In this document: positions 34,482-43,991 of the stretch, piece after piece
Position numbering within the stretch: the first letter of the stretch is position 1
Layout of the letters: each line of letters starts with the position of its first letter
Origin: Candidatus Marsarchaeota archaeon
GTDB lineage: Archaea > Micrarchaeota > Micrarchaeia > Micrarchaeales > Micrarchaeaceae
NCBI GenBank assembly: GCA_023485295.1
Contig: JAMCZQ010000007.1
Location: 90,335-148,391 of the forward strand
Length of the DNA: 58,057 bases
Direction: 5' to 3'
Program-made: the position numbers and the translations under genes
The notes under the pieces: generated by a model
Told to the model about the DNA's origin: nothing
Database searches by the model: none
The model's input: the letters and a program-made list of their open reading frames with translations, nothing else

Positions 34482-37439
34482 ATGAAAAGTCTAAATGCAA
34501 AAAAGATAGCAGCTGTCGTTGGAGGCGCAGCATTGTTAGCGACAGGCCTTGCGTTCGCAGGCCCAATATCCTTCCAGAACGTCCCTATAATAAGCAATAG
34601 CGGGCAACCACTAGTGCAGGTAGTTGTAGGAACCTTGGCAAAGCCATCTGATGGTGTTGCAGCAGCAAACATTGCAGCAGCTATAGGAAACCTTGCATTC
34701 ACATCAGTGAACGTAACTGCAAACGTTAACACAACACAGGCGGCAAAGGTACTGCATGCGGTAATACCGTCAAGCGCTCACTACTCCCTGACAAACCAGG
34801 AAGTCTACTTCAATGAGAGCTCAACGGCATACATCAGCGGCACATACCAGTTCAGCGCACTGATTGGTTCAGTGTTCAACCGCGGAATAGTGACAAAGCA
34901 GTATGGCGCCACTAAGACCTTGCAGTCAACAAAGACTTATGCATACCCATCAACTGACCTGATAAGCCCAAGCGGCGTTTCAATGGCAAGCCCGTACTCA
35001 GCATACGGTACAGTGCCATTCTCAGAATCGGTCAGCGCATCCACAAACGGCGGCGGAGTGTCATTCAGCGGCTTCGGCGGCCCTACAAACAGCAGCATGG
35101 ACAACATAATACGCGTTACATCTTCGGATCTGCCATCGCTTCTGAGCAACTCAGGCTCGCACCTTGAAAGCGAATACCTGTGGCTGACAGGCGTGCCTGT
35201 ATTTGACCAGGGAAGCAACGGCAACATAAACCAGTTCAACCTGACAAACGTCGGCGGCGCATACGAAGCAGTGTTCGCAGACCCAATACCATTCAGGTCA
35301 TCCTCTGGCGGAGTAAACAACCAGCCGATAACGCTGTTCGGGCAGAACTGGACAATAATAAACTACAAGCTGCCGGGCACAACAGCGTTCAATTCAACAT
35401 CTGGCGCAACATCTGCAACATCCACAACCGCAGTAGCAGGCGGTGAACTCAGCCTTGCATCAACTCTGGTCCCAGAAGAAACAGTATACGTAGGACAGAA
35501 CGCAACTGCAGGTCCATTCACAGTGCAGGTCGCAGACATTGGTCAGCCTAACAACAACGGCATAAGCCCTGCTGCATTGAAGGTATACTACAATGGCGTA
35601 CTATATAATGTAAGCGCAGTAAACCCAGGAGTAACGCAGCAGTTCAACGACACAGGCCACAACCTGTACGTGCATGTATACCAGACATTTGCAGGACTGT
35701 ACGCATATGAGAAATACGCAAAGATTCAGCTGTACTCCAATGTAGTGAATGTCACAAGCGGCCATCAGTTCAACAGCACATACGACAAAGGCTGGACAAC
35801 TGAGCTTATGTGGACAAACTCTTCGAACTCAGGCGGCACGGCAAACGAGTTCCAGGGCATAGTAGTGCTGAACTCAACACCGACATACCTGAATCCAGGG
35901 CAGAGCTTCAACTTCATAGGCAATCCGGCAATGTGGAAGCTGACATTCGAGCAGCCAGCATTCGGCAGCGGAACGTCCAACCCAGTAACACTCTCAACAA
36001 GCGAAGGCTCATACACATATGAAAACCTTGCGTCAACATCAACATACACGCCAACGAACATAACAGAGCCAGGCCAGATCCTTACAGTGTCAGCGCCATC
36101 ATCGCTGAGCAATGCGTTCGAAGTGGCAGGAGTCCCATCAAGCAGCGTAATGTACGACTTGACGCCTTACGAATTCAAGAACATAGCGGCAGTACCAGCA
36201 GGAGACAACAACATAACACTGACTCTAAGCCGCCCAGTAAATCTTGTGACATCGTCAAGTCCATTGACAGTAACGGTAAAAGGACTTTCATCGTCAAACA
36301 CAGTAGTTACACTGCCAGCCGCAACATTTAGTAGTAGTAGCCAAACAACCGCAACAGTTGCATTCCCTGCAAACACAGTAACAGAGATAACCAACATAAC
36401 TCTTAGCTATCCGATTCCAGGAGCAACATTCACTGCAGATGCAGAAGTAGGCTCGGGCACAGGAACACCGGTCGCGGAGCTTACACCGGCATCGCCACAG
36501 ATAATGTACCTAAAGTCAGGGCAGGTCAACTACTACCTTACAAGCGGAAGCAGCATCAACTTCAACCAGAACAACGGCGAAACGCAGACATTCACATTGA
36601 ACGAGCTGACCACGCCAAAACAGATTGGCTCTACGGGCCCATATGAATTCTACAACTACTCAATGAACGAATTCCCGGTGCCATTCAACACAAGCGTGCA
36701 GGACAACTTTACAGTAGGCATAGCAAACGCAACAAACAGCAACCCAGCTTCAAGCTTTGACTTGAACTACACCGGTGCATTATCCAGTGGCAGCGTCGAT
36801 CATGGCAATGTTACATACACAACAAACACGCAGGGAACAAAAGTAGTGTTCGCAGCAAGGCAGGGCTTCTATTCGGAGCGCGGAAGCGAAGTGGCATCAA
36901 TATCCCCAGGCTCAGTTACAATAAACTTTGCCAAGGGCGTTGACATGCTGAACTTCGTAGTCAGCCCAGTCAATGTGACTGCAGTGACGAAGCACTTCCG
37001 CATAGTCGGTCCAGTTGGCATAGGCCAGCCGATACCGAACGTGCCTAACGTGACAGTAGCAAATGTAACAGCGAACATATCAGTTAGCAACATCAACGGC
37101 GCAACAGTAGCTGGCATAAGCAACCTGACGGCAACAGCAACCCCAGCAGTAGCTATAGAGCCGGTCCTGCTGAAGAACCTGACAACATCGCCTCTGGTAG
37201 TGCTGAACAGCACGGCAAACCCAAGCAGCAGCCTGATACTGATAGGCAGCGGCTACGTGAACGGCTTGAGCGCACAGGTGCAGGCATCGAACAACATAAC
37301 GTTCACGCCAACAAGCGCACCGGTATTGCAGGCATTCGGAACAAAGAGGATTCTGATAGCCGGATACTACGCCAACCAGACAACAGCGATGGCAAACAAG
37401 TTCATACAGGATCTGTACGCAGCAGCAAGCACAAGCTAA
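34482..37439 (+). CDS. S-layer protein
   Basis: A 985-residue exported protein. The N-terminus M-K-S-L-N-A-K-K-I-A-A-V-V-G-G-A-A-L-L is a signal peptide that ends near F-A-G. It is followed by a region (V-V-V-G-T-L-A-K-P-S-D-G-V-A-A-A-N-I-A) matching the N-terminal domain of archaeal S-layer proteins, and the C-terminal I-L-I-A-G-Y-Y-A-N-Q-T-T-A resembles their C-terminal domain. The middle is Ser/Thr/Asn-rich with many sequons, few charged residues and no Cys, fitting an acid-tolerant cell wall lattice. Codon choice is more biased (AAC, GCA, ACA) than in neighbours, as in highly expressed genes. Confidence 0.85.
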   Translation: MKSLNAKKIAAVVGGAALLATGLAFAGPISFQNVPIISNSGQPLVQVVVGTLAKPSDGVAAANIAAAIGNLAFTSVNVTANVNTTQAAKVLHAVIPSSAHYSLTNQEVYFNESSTAYISGTYQFSALIGSVFNRGIVTKQYGATKTLQSTKTYAYPSTDLISPSGVSMASPYSAYGTVPFSESVSASTNGGGVSFSGFGGPTNSSMDNIIRVTSSDLPSLLSNSGSHLESEYLWLTGVPVFDQGSNGNINQFNLTNVGGAYEAVFADPIPFRSSSGGVNNQPITLFGQNWTIINYKLPGTTAFNSTSGATSATSTTAVAGGELSLASTLVPEETVYVGQNATAGPFTVQVADIGQPNNNGISPAALKVYYNGVLYNVSAVNPGVTQQFNDTGHNLYVHVYQTFAGLYAYEKYAKIQLYSNVVNVTSGHQFNSTYDKGWTTELMWTNSSNSGGTANEFQGIVVLNSTPTYLNPGQSFNFIGNPAMWKLTFEQPAFGSGTSNPVTLSTSEGSYTYENLASTSTYTPTNITEPGQILTVSAPSSLSNAFEVAGVPSSSVMYDLTPYEFKNIAAVPAGDNNITLTLSRPVNLVTSSSPLTVTVKGLSSSNTVVTLPAATFSSSSQTTATVAFPANTVTEITNITLSYPIPGATFTADAEVGSGTGTPVAELTPASPQIMYLKSGQVNYYLTSGSSINFNQNNGETQTFTLNELTTPKQIGSTGPYEFYNYSMNEFPVPFNTSVQDNFTVGIANATNSNPASSFDLNYTGALSSGSVDHGNVTYTTNTQGTKVVFAARQGFYSERGSEVASISPGSVTINFAKGVDMLNFVVSPVNVTAVTKHFRIVGPVGIGQPIPNVPNVTVANVTANISVSNINGATVAGISNLTATATPAVAIEPVLLKNLTTSPLVVLNSTANPSSSLILIGSGYVNGLSAQVQASNNITFTPTSAPVLQAFGTKRILIAGYYANQTTAMANKFIQDLYAAASTS

Positions 37440-37455
37440 TCAGCATAGCAGCACA

Positions 37456-37500
37456 AGGGATTTGAAAGGCGTTTTGCCTTTCCCTTTTTTCTTATTCTTA
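37456..37500 (+). terminator. Hairpin and T-tract after the S-layer gene
   Basis: GAAAGGC-GTTTT-GCCTTTC is a perfect 7-bp stem, extended by AAGGG/CCCTT across a small bulge and followed by TTTTTT and further T-rich sequence. It looks like a bacterial-style intrinsic terminator. Archaea mostly end at T-tracts alone, so the stem may also protect the mRNA 3' end. Confidence 0.65.
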
Positions 37501-37625
37501 TATTTTAACTCCTTTTAGCCGTGGCTTTGCGCTGCAAGCAGGTGCCGTCGGCATCTTGTAAATTATTTCATACCGATATGTAATATATTTATAAACCTTA
37601 AGTTGGAATATCTATAGGTGCGACC

Positions 37626-39731
37626 ATGCGTTATTCCTACATGCTTCCAATCCTTGCAATGCTGCTGATATCTGGAGTGGCTAATGCTTCGCCTTTAAGC
37701 GCAAACAGCGGCCTAATATCGTATCTCTCAGCATATGTGCCTAATGCCATACTGGCAAACTCGACGTTCACAAACATAACCTATTCGTCGAATTCGTATG
37801 TGCTGGTTGGCACTCCGCGCAATGGAAGCATACTGGTAAACACAACAAGCGGCTATGCGATTGTCCTTGACAACGCAACAGCGTACAAAGCCCTTGGCCC
37901 TTACCTCATAAAAAAATACTTCCCAAATTCCACGCTGATAAACGAAGTCAACGCCTCTATGGCACTGTACAAAAAACAGGCGAATCCACCGCTTGCAGAC
38001 TGCCTCATAGAAACCGGAATAGGCAACCTAAACCTTATAGCTAACAACACGGTTACAAACAACAGCGCAACTACTGCGTGCTTTACCGTGCCTATATGCA
38101 GGCGCAGCTTCTACAATTTCAGCGGTGAAAGCGGCCCGCTCGTGCAGGGCATAAGGGAATTCGGCGACGAATACATAAACATGAACAACAGCTATCGCAG
38201 TTTCTTCTCGCTGCTGCACAGCCTGACGCCATCTGATTTCTACTCAAACGTGCAGGGCATGCTTACCGACGTCGCAAACCTTACAAGCATAGAGCAGACA
38301 ATGCCTACGAACCCTATATTCCCCCTGCCCTCGAACTTCAACCCATCGCTGCTGGGATCATGCTCCAATTATAACCAGAACGACATGCCATGGTATTGCC
38401 AGGACATAGGCAACTGCGAGTACACTTCATTCAACGCCACTACGCTTTCGAATACAGGCAGCCAAGTCTCTTCGCTGCTTGCCCTGCCGGTATACAATAA
38501 GACCATAGAGGCTTATGCGCAGAACGTCACAAAGAGCGCCTCTGCATTTGTAACACCAGTCATAATAAGCGAGAATACCACAAGATTCGACGCGTTCCTA
38601 AGCTTCATAATGCCAAAATACAACGCGACAATATACAACGCAACGTTTATACTGTCAAAGCTCAGCAATTCAACGCTGTCATATTCACTGTCAGAGCTTG
38701 AAGCGCGCATGGCCTCTATCATCAGCGCAGGCATAAACCAGAACATAACAAAATCAAATGCCACGATAAGCGCAGAGCTGAAAAACGTATCTGGCCAGAC
38801 CGCCTCGCTCTCAGCTCCGTACGAAACTGCAGCTGCGCGCGCATCCAACAGCACCTATTCGATACTGCTACATGAGCTTGATTACAAAAGTGCGATGCCA
38901 AAGAGCCTGTCGCTGCTTGCATTGAGGCAGGAGCAGGTGGACTCTATGCTATCAACAAAGCTTAGCAAGAGCGAGCTTGACACAGTGAGCTTTGCAAGCG
39001 CAAACGTTTCTTCAAGCGCATCATCGCTAGGCTCCCCGATAAGCATGCCTGCATTCATAAAGGGCTTGGACGGAGGGCTAGCGACGCTCATGCTTAAGGG
39101 CGGCACAGCAGCTGTAAGCGCTAAGGACGCTGCAGCGCCGCTGTACCTTGCGCTCATAGCCATAGCGATTGCCGCCATTCTGATCTTCGCCTTTTATGAG
39201 CTCACATACGCAAGGCTCAAGGCAAAGAGAAAGCTTAGGCTCAACAGAAGGGTCAAAAAGGCATGGATGGCGCTTTTCATAATACTGGCGCTCATAGGCG
39301 TAGCATATGCCGCTACGGTATACAGCTTTGCTGCTTCAGCAAACTCATTCATGCCTGCAACCTCGTTCATGAATGCCCTTTCATCAAGCAGCAGCGTTAC
39401 AATAGCAGTAAACGGAACGTCGCAGCCTGCCAATTCCTCTGTGGCAAACTGCGCAGCGGCACTGCAGCAGACCCTCAAGTCATTCAACAAGAACGCCAGC
39501 ATAGTATATGTCAAGGGCAACGCATGCTCATCAGGCAGTCTGACTGGCGCGGCATGCTATGATGCACTGTACAGCTCGGGAAAGCCGCTCATACAGCTAA
39601 ACGCCAATGCAAACTCAAGCTACGCCGAATACAGGGGCATGTACGGCACAGCGTTCTATGCCGGAGGAAGCATGATCAATGGGGCGTACTGCTATCTCAA
39701 TGGCATAGTCAAGCAATCTTTAAGCAAATAA
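37626..39731 (+). CDS. Large surface protein with two C-terminal membrane helices
   Basis: A 701-residue protein of unknown family. An N-terminal signal peptide (about 1-22) leads into a long exported region rich in Asn/Ser/Thr with many sequons, several Cys (for example D-C-L-I-E and C-F-T-V-P-I-C) and long helical stretches between about 330 and 480. Two transmembrane helices follow (about 503-524 and 546-568) with a basic loop between them, then a C-terminal exported domain with several Cys that resembles the ectodomain of the next gene. It may be a coiled-coil stalk or receptor associated with the S-layer. A TATA-like element (TATATTTATAAACC) precedes it. Confidence 0.7.
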   Translation: MRYSYMLPILAMLLISGVANASPLSANSGLISYLSAYVPNAILANSTFTNITYSSNSYVLVGTPRNGSILVNTTSGYAIVLDNATAYKALGPYLIKKYFPNSTLINEVNASMALYKKQANPPLADCLIETGIGNLNLIANNTVTNNSATTACFTVPICRRSFYNFSGESGPLVQGIREFGDEYINMNNSYRSFFSLLHSLTPSDFYSNVQGMLTDVANLTSIEQTMPTNPIFPLPSNFNPSLLGSCSNYNQNDMPWYCQDIGNCEYTSFNATTLSNTGSQVSSLLALPVYNKTIEAYAQNVTKSASAFVTPVIISENTTRFDAFLSFIMPKYNATIYNATFILSKLSNSTLSYSLSELEARMASIISAGINQNITKSNATISAELKNVSGQTASLSAPYETAAARASNSTYSILLHELDYKSAMPKSLSLLALRQEQVDSMLSTKLSKSELDTVSFASANVSSSASSLGSPISMPAFIKGLDGGLATLMLKGGTAAVSAKDAAAPLYLALIAIAIAAILIFAFYELTYARLKAKRKLRLNRRVKKAWMALFIILALIGVAYAATVYSFAASANSFMPATSFMNALSSSSSVTIAVNGTSQPANSSVANCAAALQQTLKSFNKNASIVYVKGNACSSGSLTGAACYDALYSSGKPLIQLNANANSSYAEYRGMYGTAFYAGGSMINGAYCYLNGIVKQSLSK

Positions 39732-39741
39732 GCAGATCAAC

Positions 39742-40296
39742 ATGGCGGAAAAGTCAACGAAGAGCAAGAAAGCAGCAGCAACTACCGAAGAACCGGAGGT
39801 TTCCGATTCTAAAAAGTATGTCGTAATCGTTGCGATAATAATAATCCTTATAATATTCGCAGGCGCCATAGTATATTCGCTGCGTGTGTCGAAGCCTGCC
39901 CCTGCAAGCTTTTCAGAATTCCAGAAGAATTTTGAAAGCGCCAACGCCATAGGCGTGTATGCTTCCTACACGGATAATACTTCATTCTCCAGCACTGTTG
40001 CATGCTCCACCGCGCTCATAGAAGCCATCACCGGCGACAGCGCGATGCACAAAAGCCCAGGGCAGATACACTTCTTCATACTCAACAGCACAGCATGCAC
40101 GTATTCTGTGCTTGGCCCGAACGCCACATCCTATACCTCTACTGTAGCGAACTGCACAGCCTTCAGCACCACGCATCCGAGCATATTCATAAACTACAGC
40201 GCATATGCACGCACTGTAATAACGCCGAATGCCATTTACGTATATGGCAATTCTACTTCTCTTGCGGAATGTGGCATAGCAAGCGAGATATCATAG
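39742..40296 (+). CDS. Membrane-anchored Cys-containing domain protein
   Basis: A 184-residue protein. The first 24 residues are charged and cytoplasmic. One transmembrane helix (about 26-47) is followed by an exported domain with four Cys (V-A-C-S-T-A, T-A-C-T-Y-S, A-N-C-T-A, A-E-C-G-I) and several sequons. The spacing and surrounding residues (P-x-I-x-I-N, Y-x-Y-G-N-S, final Cys) resemble the last domain of the 701-residue protein 11 bp upstream, so the pair may share a domain and act together. The function is unknown. Confidence 0.65.
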   Translation: MAEKSTKSKKAAATTEEPEVSDSKKYVVIVAIIIILIIFAGAIVYSLRVSKPAPASFSEFQKNFESANAIGVYASYTDNTSFSSTVACSTALIEAITGDSAMHKSPGQIHFFILNSTACTYSVLGPNATSYTSTVANCTAFSTTHPSIFINYSAYARTVITPNAIYVYGNSTSLAECGIASEIS

Positions 40297-40319
40297 GCAA
40301 TGCATCAAGTCTTCCGCTC

Positions 40320-41519
40320 TTACCTGTATTTAAGCAGTGCTGCAATGCCGCCGAACCCAAGAAGAAGCTCATTGCCATACTGGCTGTTCGAGGATATGAA
40401 AGTAATTTGCACGCCCTGGCTGTCTGCAAGGTCTATCAGCTCCTCAACTGCGTCAGTCTCAGATACTATTGAAAGGTTGCCGCCATCCTCTTCATGCTTA
40501 GTTTTCCTTTGGTTTCCCTGCTCAAGCGCTGTGAATTCAGTGCCGCAGGTATTGCATTTGTACTTTACTTCATAGAGCTCAAGGTCCTCGCTTATTATAA
40601 GCAGGGAAACGCTGTTCGCAGACAGCGCCTTCTTGACATTGGCATAGCCGCTTGTGGCAAGCCCGTTCCTTGAGACCTCGCTTAGGAACTTGCCCATTAC
40701 CTTCTGCTCCTGGACTGACTGCTGCTCGGAAAGAAGGTCCTTTGCATGCTCAAGAAGCTCTCTGAAGCCTGCATGCTCGTCAGTATATCCTGTGTTGAAT
40801 ATTCCAAGTACCTTTATTTGGTAGTTCAGGTTCTTTGATTTTACGAAGTCTTCCTTTGCTGGCCCAGGGCCTCCGACAACAAGCCCCTTGAGCTTGAATT
40901 CGTTTTTTGCGAACAGGTCGTTTACGGCAGCTGCCACGTCCTTGTAATAATCATCTATGCTCTCCTTCCTTGCCCTGTCATACCTGGCGGCAGACTGGCC
41001 CCCTTTATGCACCTTCTGGTGTGCGAACGACCTTAGCTTCTTGTCAACTATGAACTGGGAGCCGCTCAGCACGCCTACCGTTGCTTCGCTTCCGTCCATT
41101 ATTATTACGCCGTATTTGTCAGTCGTTTCCAGCATGCGCTCTACTGGCTCTAGCAGGAAGCTTGAGTCGCACCTGTATATGTTTGCCTTTATGGGCTCAG
41201 GCGGCTCCATGGAAAATAGCTCAATGTCTGGCTTTGCCTGCTCGCCTGAGATGTTGCCGCAGAATACCGCGAGCCCGTTCTTCGGGGGTGTCTTGTAAAG
41301 CTTAAGGTATTGCATTATCTTTTCAAGCGCTCCCTGAACGTTAAGCCTCGTAGTCTTGGATTTTATGTTAGAAGCCTGCCCATGCTCATCCCTGAGCTTT
41401 GCAATCTCATCGCTTATCGGGAAGCCTGGCGGCACGTAAACGCTTATAAGCTCAGTTCCTGAGCCGCGTATGCTTGCCAACCTTTTGAGCTCCTTCTTTA
41501 TATGGTACTCTTCTTTCAT
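40320..41519 (-). CDS. prf1: Peptide chain release factor aRF1
   Basis: A 399-residue protein with the stop-codon reading motif N-I-K-S near residue 51 and the peptidyl-tRNA hydrolysis motif G-G-Q near residue 173 (H-K-G-G-Q-S-A-A-R-Y-D-R). Near the C-terminus a Cys pair (C-N-T-C-G) belongs to the mini-domain. This is the archaeal/eukaryal eRF1 family, which reads all three stop codons. It converges on the membrane-protein gene at 39742. Confidence 0.96.
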   Translation of the reverse strand: MKEEYHIKKELKRLASIRGSGTELISVYVPPGFPISDEIAKLRDEHGQASNIKSKTTRLNVQGALEKIMQYLKLYKTPPKNGLAVFCGNISGEQAKPDIELFSMEPPEPIKANIYRCDSSFLLEPVERMLETTDKYGVIIMDGSEATVGVLSGSQFIVDKKLRSFAHQKVHKGGQSAARYDRARKESIDDYYKDVAAAVNDLFAKNEFKLKGLVVGGPGPAKEDFVKSKNLNYQIKVLGIFNTGYTDEHAGFRELLEHAKDLLSEQQSVQEQKVMGKFLSEVSRNGLATSGYANVKKALSANSVSLLIISEDLELYEVKYKCNTCGTEFTALEQGNQRKTKHEEDGGNLSIVSETDAVEELIDLADSQGVQITFISSNSQYGNELLLGFGGIAALLKYR

Positions 41520-41576
41520 GATGCTTCATCTGGCTATACATATTGTTTGGCTTTAACCAATAAAAACATGCGTGGG

Positions 41577-42887
41577 CTATGCGCTGCCCGGCTTTCCTAT
41601 GGCGTCTTTGTGCATGTACGGCACCAGCGCCTTTGGAACCTCTATGGTGCCATCCGGCCTTGCATAGTTTTCGACAATGCCGACTATCACGCGCTGCACT
41701 GCAATTGCTGTGGAATTGAGCGTGTGCACATACTTGCGCTCATCACCCTCGTCATATTTTATGTCGAGCCTCAGGCTCTGCCAGTCCGTGCAATTGGAGC
41801 ATGACACGACCTCCCTGTACCTGCCCTGGCTTGGCATATAAACTTCTATGTCGTTCTTCTTTGCCGCAACTGTGCCGATGTCGCCAGTGCATATGTCTAT
41901 TACGTGATAAGGCAGGCCGAGCTTCTGCATGAGCCCCTCGGAATTCGCGAGCAGCTCATCGTAGTATTTCCAGGAATCCTCCTGCCTGCAGAATATGAAC
42001 TGCTCTACCTTGTAGAATTGGTGGACCCTGAATATGCCCTTTGTATCCTTGCCGTGAGAGCCTGCCTCGCGCCTGAAGCACGGGCTTATACCTGCATATT
42101 TTATCGGCAGCTCCTTGGCCGAGAACACCTCGCCGCTGTGCATTGCAGCCATGGGGTGCTCAGAAGTAGAAATCATGAAAAGCTCGTCCTCAATATGCTC
42201 GTAGTCCTTCATTTCCTGCGCCTCCTTCGTGTCAGTGACCTTGTACAGCTGCTCCTCGAAATCGCCCAAAGCCGTTGCTCCCTTGTAATATTCCTTCTTG
42301 AGCATCAGCGGAGGCGATATTGCAGTATAGCCTTTGGCTGCCAGCTCGTCCAGAGCGAAGCTTATGAGGGCGTGCTCAAGCAGAGCTATGTCGCCCTTCA
42401 GGTAGTAGAATCTTGCTCCTGCGACCTTTGCTGCACGCTCTATGTCTATAAGCCCCATGCCTGCAAGGATCTCCTCATGGCTCTTCCCTATGCCTTTTTT
42501 GGGCTCGCCCCATCTCCTTATCTCTACATTGTCTTCGTCGCTTGCGCCATAGGGCACGCTGCTGTGCAGAGTATTTGGCATGTTCATAAGCAGATGTTCT
42601 ATGCGCTCATCCAGCTTTTCTATATCTGTTTCCATGCCTTTTATCCGCTCCTTTATCTCGGAAACTTTTGCTATTGCTTTTTCTGCAGATTCGTTTCTCT
42701 TCTTCATCTCTGATATCTCAAGGCTGGATTTGTTCCTTTGCGTCTGGAGCTCCTGCAGCTCTGTCTTTTTCGCACGCCATTTCTCGTCAAGCTCAAGCAA
42801 TTCGTCTATCGGGTAATCGCTTTTGCGCTTCTCCATGGAAGCGCGTATTTCGTCTATATGTTCCCTTACGTACTTAGTTGTTATCAT
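41577..42887 (-). CDS. serS: Seryl-tRNA synthetase
   Basis: A 436-residue class II synthetase of the ordinary (bacterial/eukaryal-like) type. The first 110 residues form the long antiparallel coiled coil that binds the tRNA-Ser variable arm. The catalytic domain shows motif 2 (F-R-R-E-A-G-S-H-G-K-D-T-K-G-I-F-R-V-H-Q-F) and motif 3 (L-N-S-T-A-I-A-V-Q-R). It lacks the features of the rare methanogen SerRS. The ATG at 42887 is preferred to a TTG four codons upstream. Confidence 0.95.
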   Translation of the reverse strand: MITTKYVREHIDEIRASMEKRKSDYPIDELLELDEKWRAKKTELQELQTQRNKSSLEISEMKKRNESAEKAIAKVSEIKERIKGMETDIEKLDERIEHLLMNMPNTLHSSVPYGASDEDNVEIRRWGEPKKGIGKSHEEILAGMGLIDIERAAKVAGARFYYLKGDIALLEHALISFALDELAAKGYTAISPPLMLKKEYYKGATALGDFEEQLYKVTDTKEAQEMKDYEHIEDELFMISTSEHPMAAMHSGEVFSAKELPIKYAGISPCFRREAGSHGKDTKGIFRVHQFYKVEQFIFCRQEDSWKYYDELLANSEGLMQKLGLPYHVIDICTGDIGTVAAKKNDIEVYMPSQGRYREVVSCSNCTDWQSLRLDIKYDEGDERKYVHTLNSTAIAVQRVIVGIVENYARPDGTIEVPKALVPYMHKDAIGKPGSA

Positions 42888-43081
42888 GCAAACCGCCAAT
42901 TTTGTATAGAATGCCGACTAGCGCATAAATAATACTAATATTCTGCAGCAAAAGGCTAAAAACAGGAGCCTGGCTCGGCCATATGCGCCTTGCATGCCTG
43001 AAAATTAAAACCCTATTGATTGGTACACATCACTCGCCAGCTATATAGATTTAAACCATAATGGTATTTAAAAATATTGTC

Positions 43082-43108
43082 CAATCCAAACAATATATTA
43101 TTGTATTG
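43082..43108. repeat. Inverted repeat upstream of tRNA-Leu(CAG)
   Basis: CAATA-TAT-TATTG, flanked by CCAA and TTGG, makes a dyad about 30 bp before the tRNA gene. It may be part of its promoter region or an operator for flanking genes; evidence is limited to symmetry. Confidence 0.3.
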
Positions 43109-43135
43109 GCTGCAAATAATAAAGCGTTGGAAAAT

Positions 43136-43221
43136 GCAGGGATAGCAAAGCCTGGTCAAATGCGACAGGTTCAGGGCCTGTTCCCTTAGCGGGTTCGAGA
43201 GTTCAAATCTCTCTCCCTGCA
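43136..43221 (+). tRNA. tRNA-Leu (CAG)
   Basis: A class II tRNA of 86 nt. Acceptor GCAGGGA/TCCCTGC, anticodon stem ACAGG/CCTGT with loop TTCAGGG (anticodon CAG), long variable arm (CCC-TTAGC-GGG) and T-arm GAGAG-TTCAAAT-CTCTC. Discriminator A, no intron, no CCA. Confidence 0.94.
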
Positions 43222-43271
43222 AATAATGTTCGGATTTGTAAAGCCGTTCGGCACTGCATAGTGGTCATTTG

Positions 43272-43970
43272 ATGTACAAAAATCAGAATGTTTGTATTTT
43301 GATGCCTGTGTACAACGAAGAGCCGACAGTATATGGAATAATAAAGCGCGTACTTGCCCAGAGCCAGGTGGACATGCTTCTTGTAATATACGACGATTCC
43401 AGCGACGGAAGCATAAACGAGATCAACAGGGCGCTCTCGGATTTCGGTAAGGGAAGGCTTATGCTCATCCGCAGCGAAAACAGGCTTGGAAAGGGCCACG
43501 CCATAAAGCTAGGGCTCGAGGCAGCTGGCAAGCTTTTTCCCGACTGCATAATCATAATACAGGATGCCGACGACGAATACTTTCCAGAGGATTATGGAAA
43601 GCTGCTTGAAAAAGTGGACGACAGCACCCCAGTATTCGGCTCTAGGCAGCGCAACCTTGGGCACAAGTATTTCATGGGCGAGCTTGCGACAAAGATTCAT
43701 ACTGCGACATTCAATCTCTTCTATAAGCAGTCCATAAGCGACATAAATACATGCTACAAAACCTTCAAGCTGAGCATGCTGAAGGGAAAGCTGCCGAAGG
43801 AAAACAGCTGGCTGCTAGACATGGAATTGCCGATAATGCTGTCAAAGAACGGCTATAAGATAGCTGATGTTCCTGTAAGGTACAAAGGCCGCACATTCAA
43901 GGCAGGAAAGAAGATAGGGCCGAAAGACGGCATAAAAATGTGGCTCTACCTGATGAAACCGAACAGATGA
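43272..43970 (+). CDS. Family 2 glycosyltransferase (dolichol-phosphate sugar synthase-like)
   Basis: A 232-residue GT-A enzyme. I-L-M-P-V-Y-N-E-E begins the nucleotide-sugar site, I-Y-D-D-S-S-D-G-S carries the UDP/GDP-binding acids, and I-Q-D-A-D-D-E-Y holds the metal-binding DxD. It has no membrane helix, so it acts at the inner membrane surface, probably charging a polyprenyl-phosphate carrier. It precedes the Cgi121 gene by 21 bp; other envelope-glycan genes lie at 45118-49844. The ATG at 43272 follows an in-frame TTG. Confidence 0.85.
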   Translation: MYKNQNVCILMPVYNEEPTVYGIIKRVLAQSQVDMLLVIYDDSSDGSINEINRALSDFGKGRLMLIRSENRLGKGHAIKLGLEAAGKLFPDCIIIIQDADDEYFPEDYGKLLEKVDDSTPVFGSRQRNLGHKYFMGELATKIHTATFNLFYKQSISDINTCYKTFKLSMLKGKLPKENSWLLDMELPIMLSKNGYKIADVPVRYKGRTFKAGKKIGPKDGIKMWLYLMKPNR

Positions 43971-43991
43971 ATCCGCATCTCAGGAGATTTG

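Noticed and set aside
43013..43222. 69-codon frame overlapping tRNA-Leu(CAG)
   Set aside because: Antisense to the tRNA; composition explained by the tRNA and AT-rich promoter.
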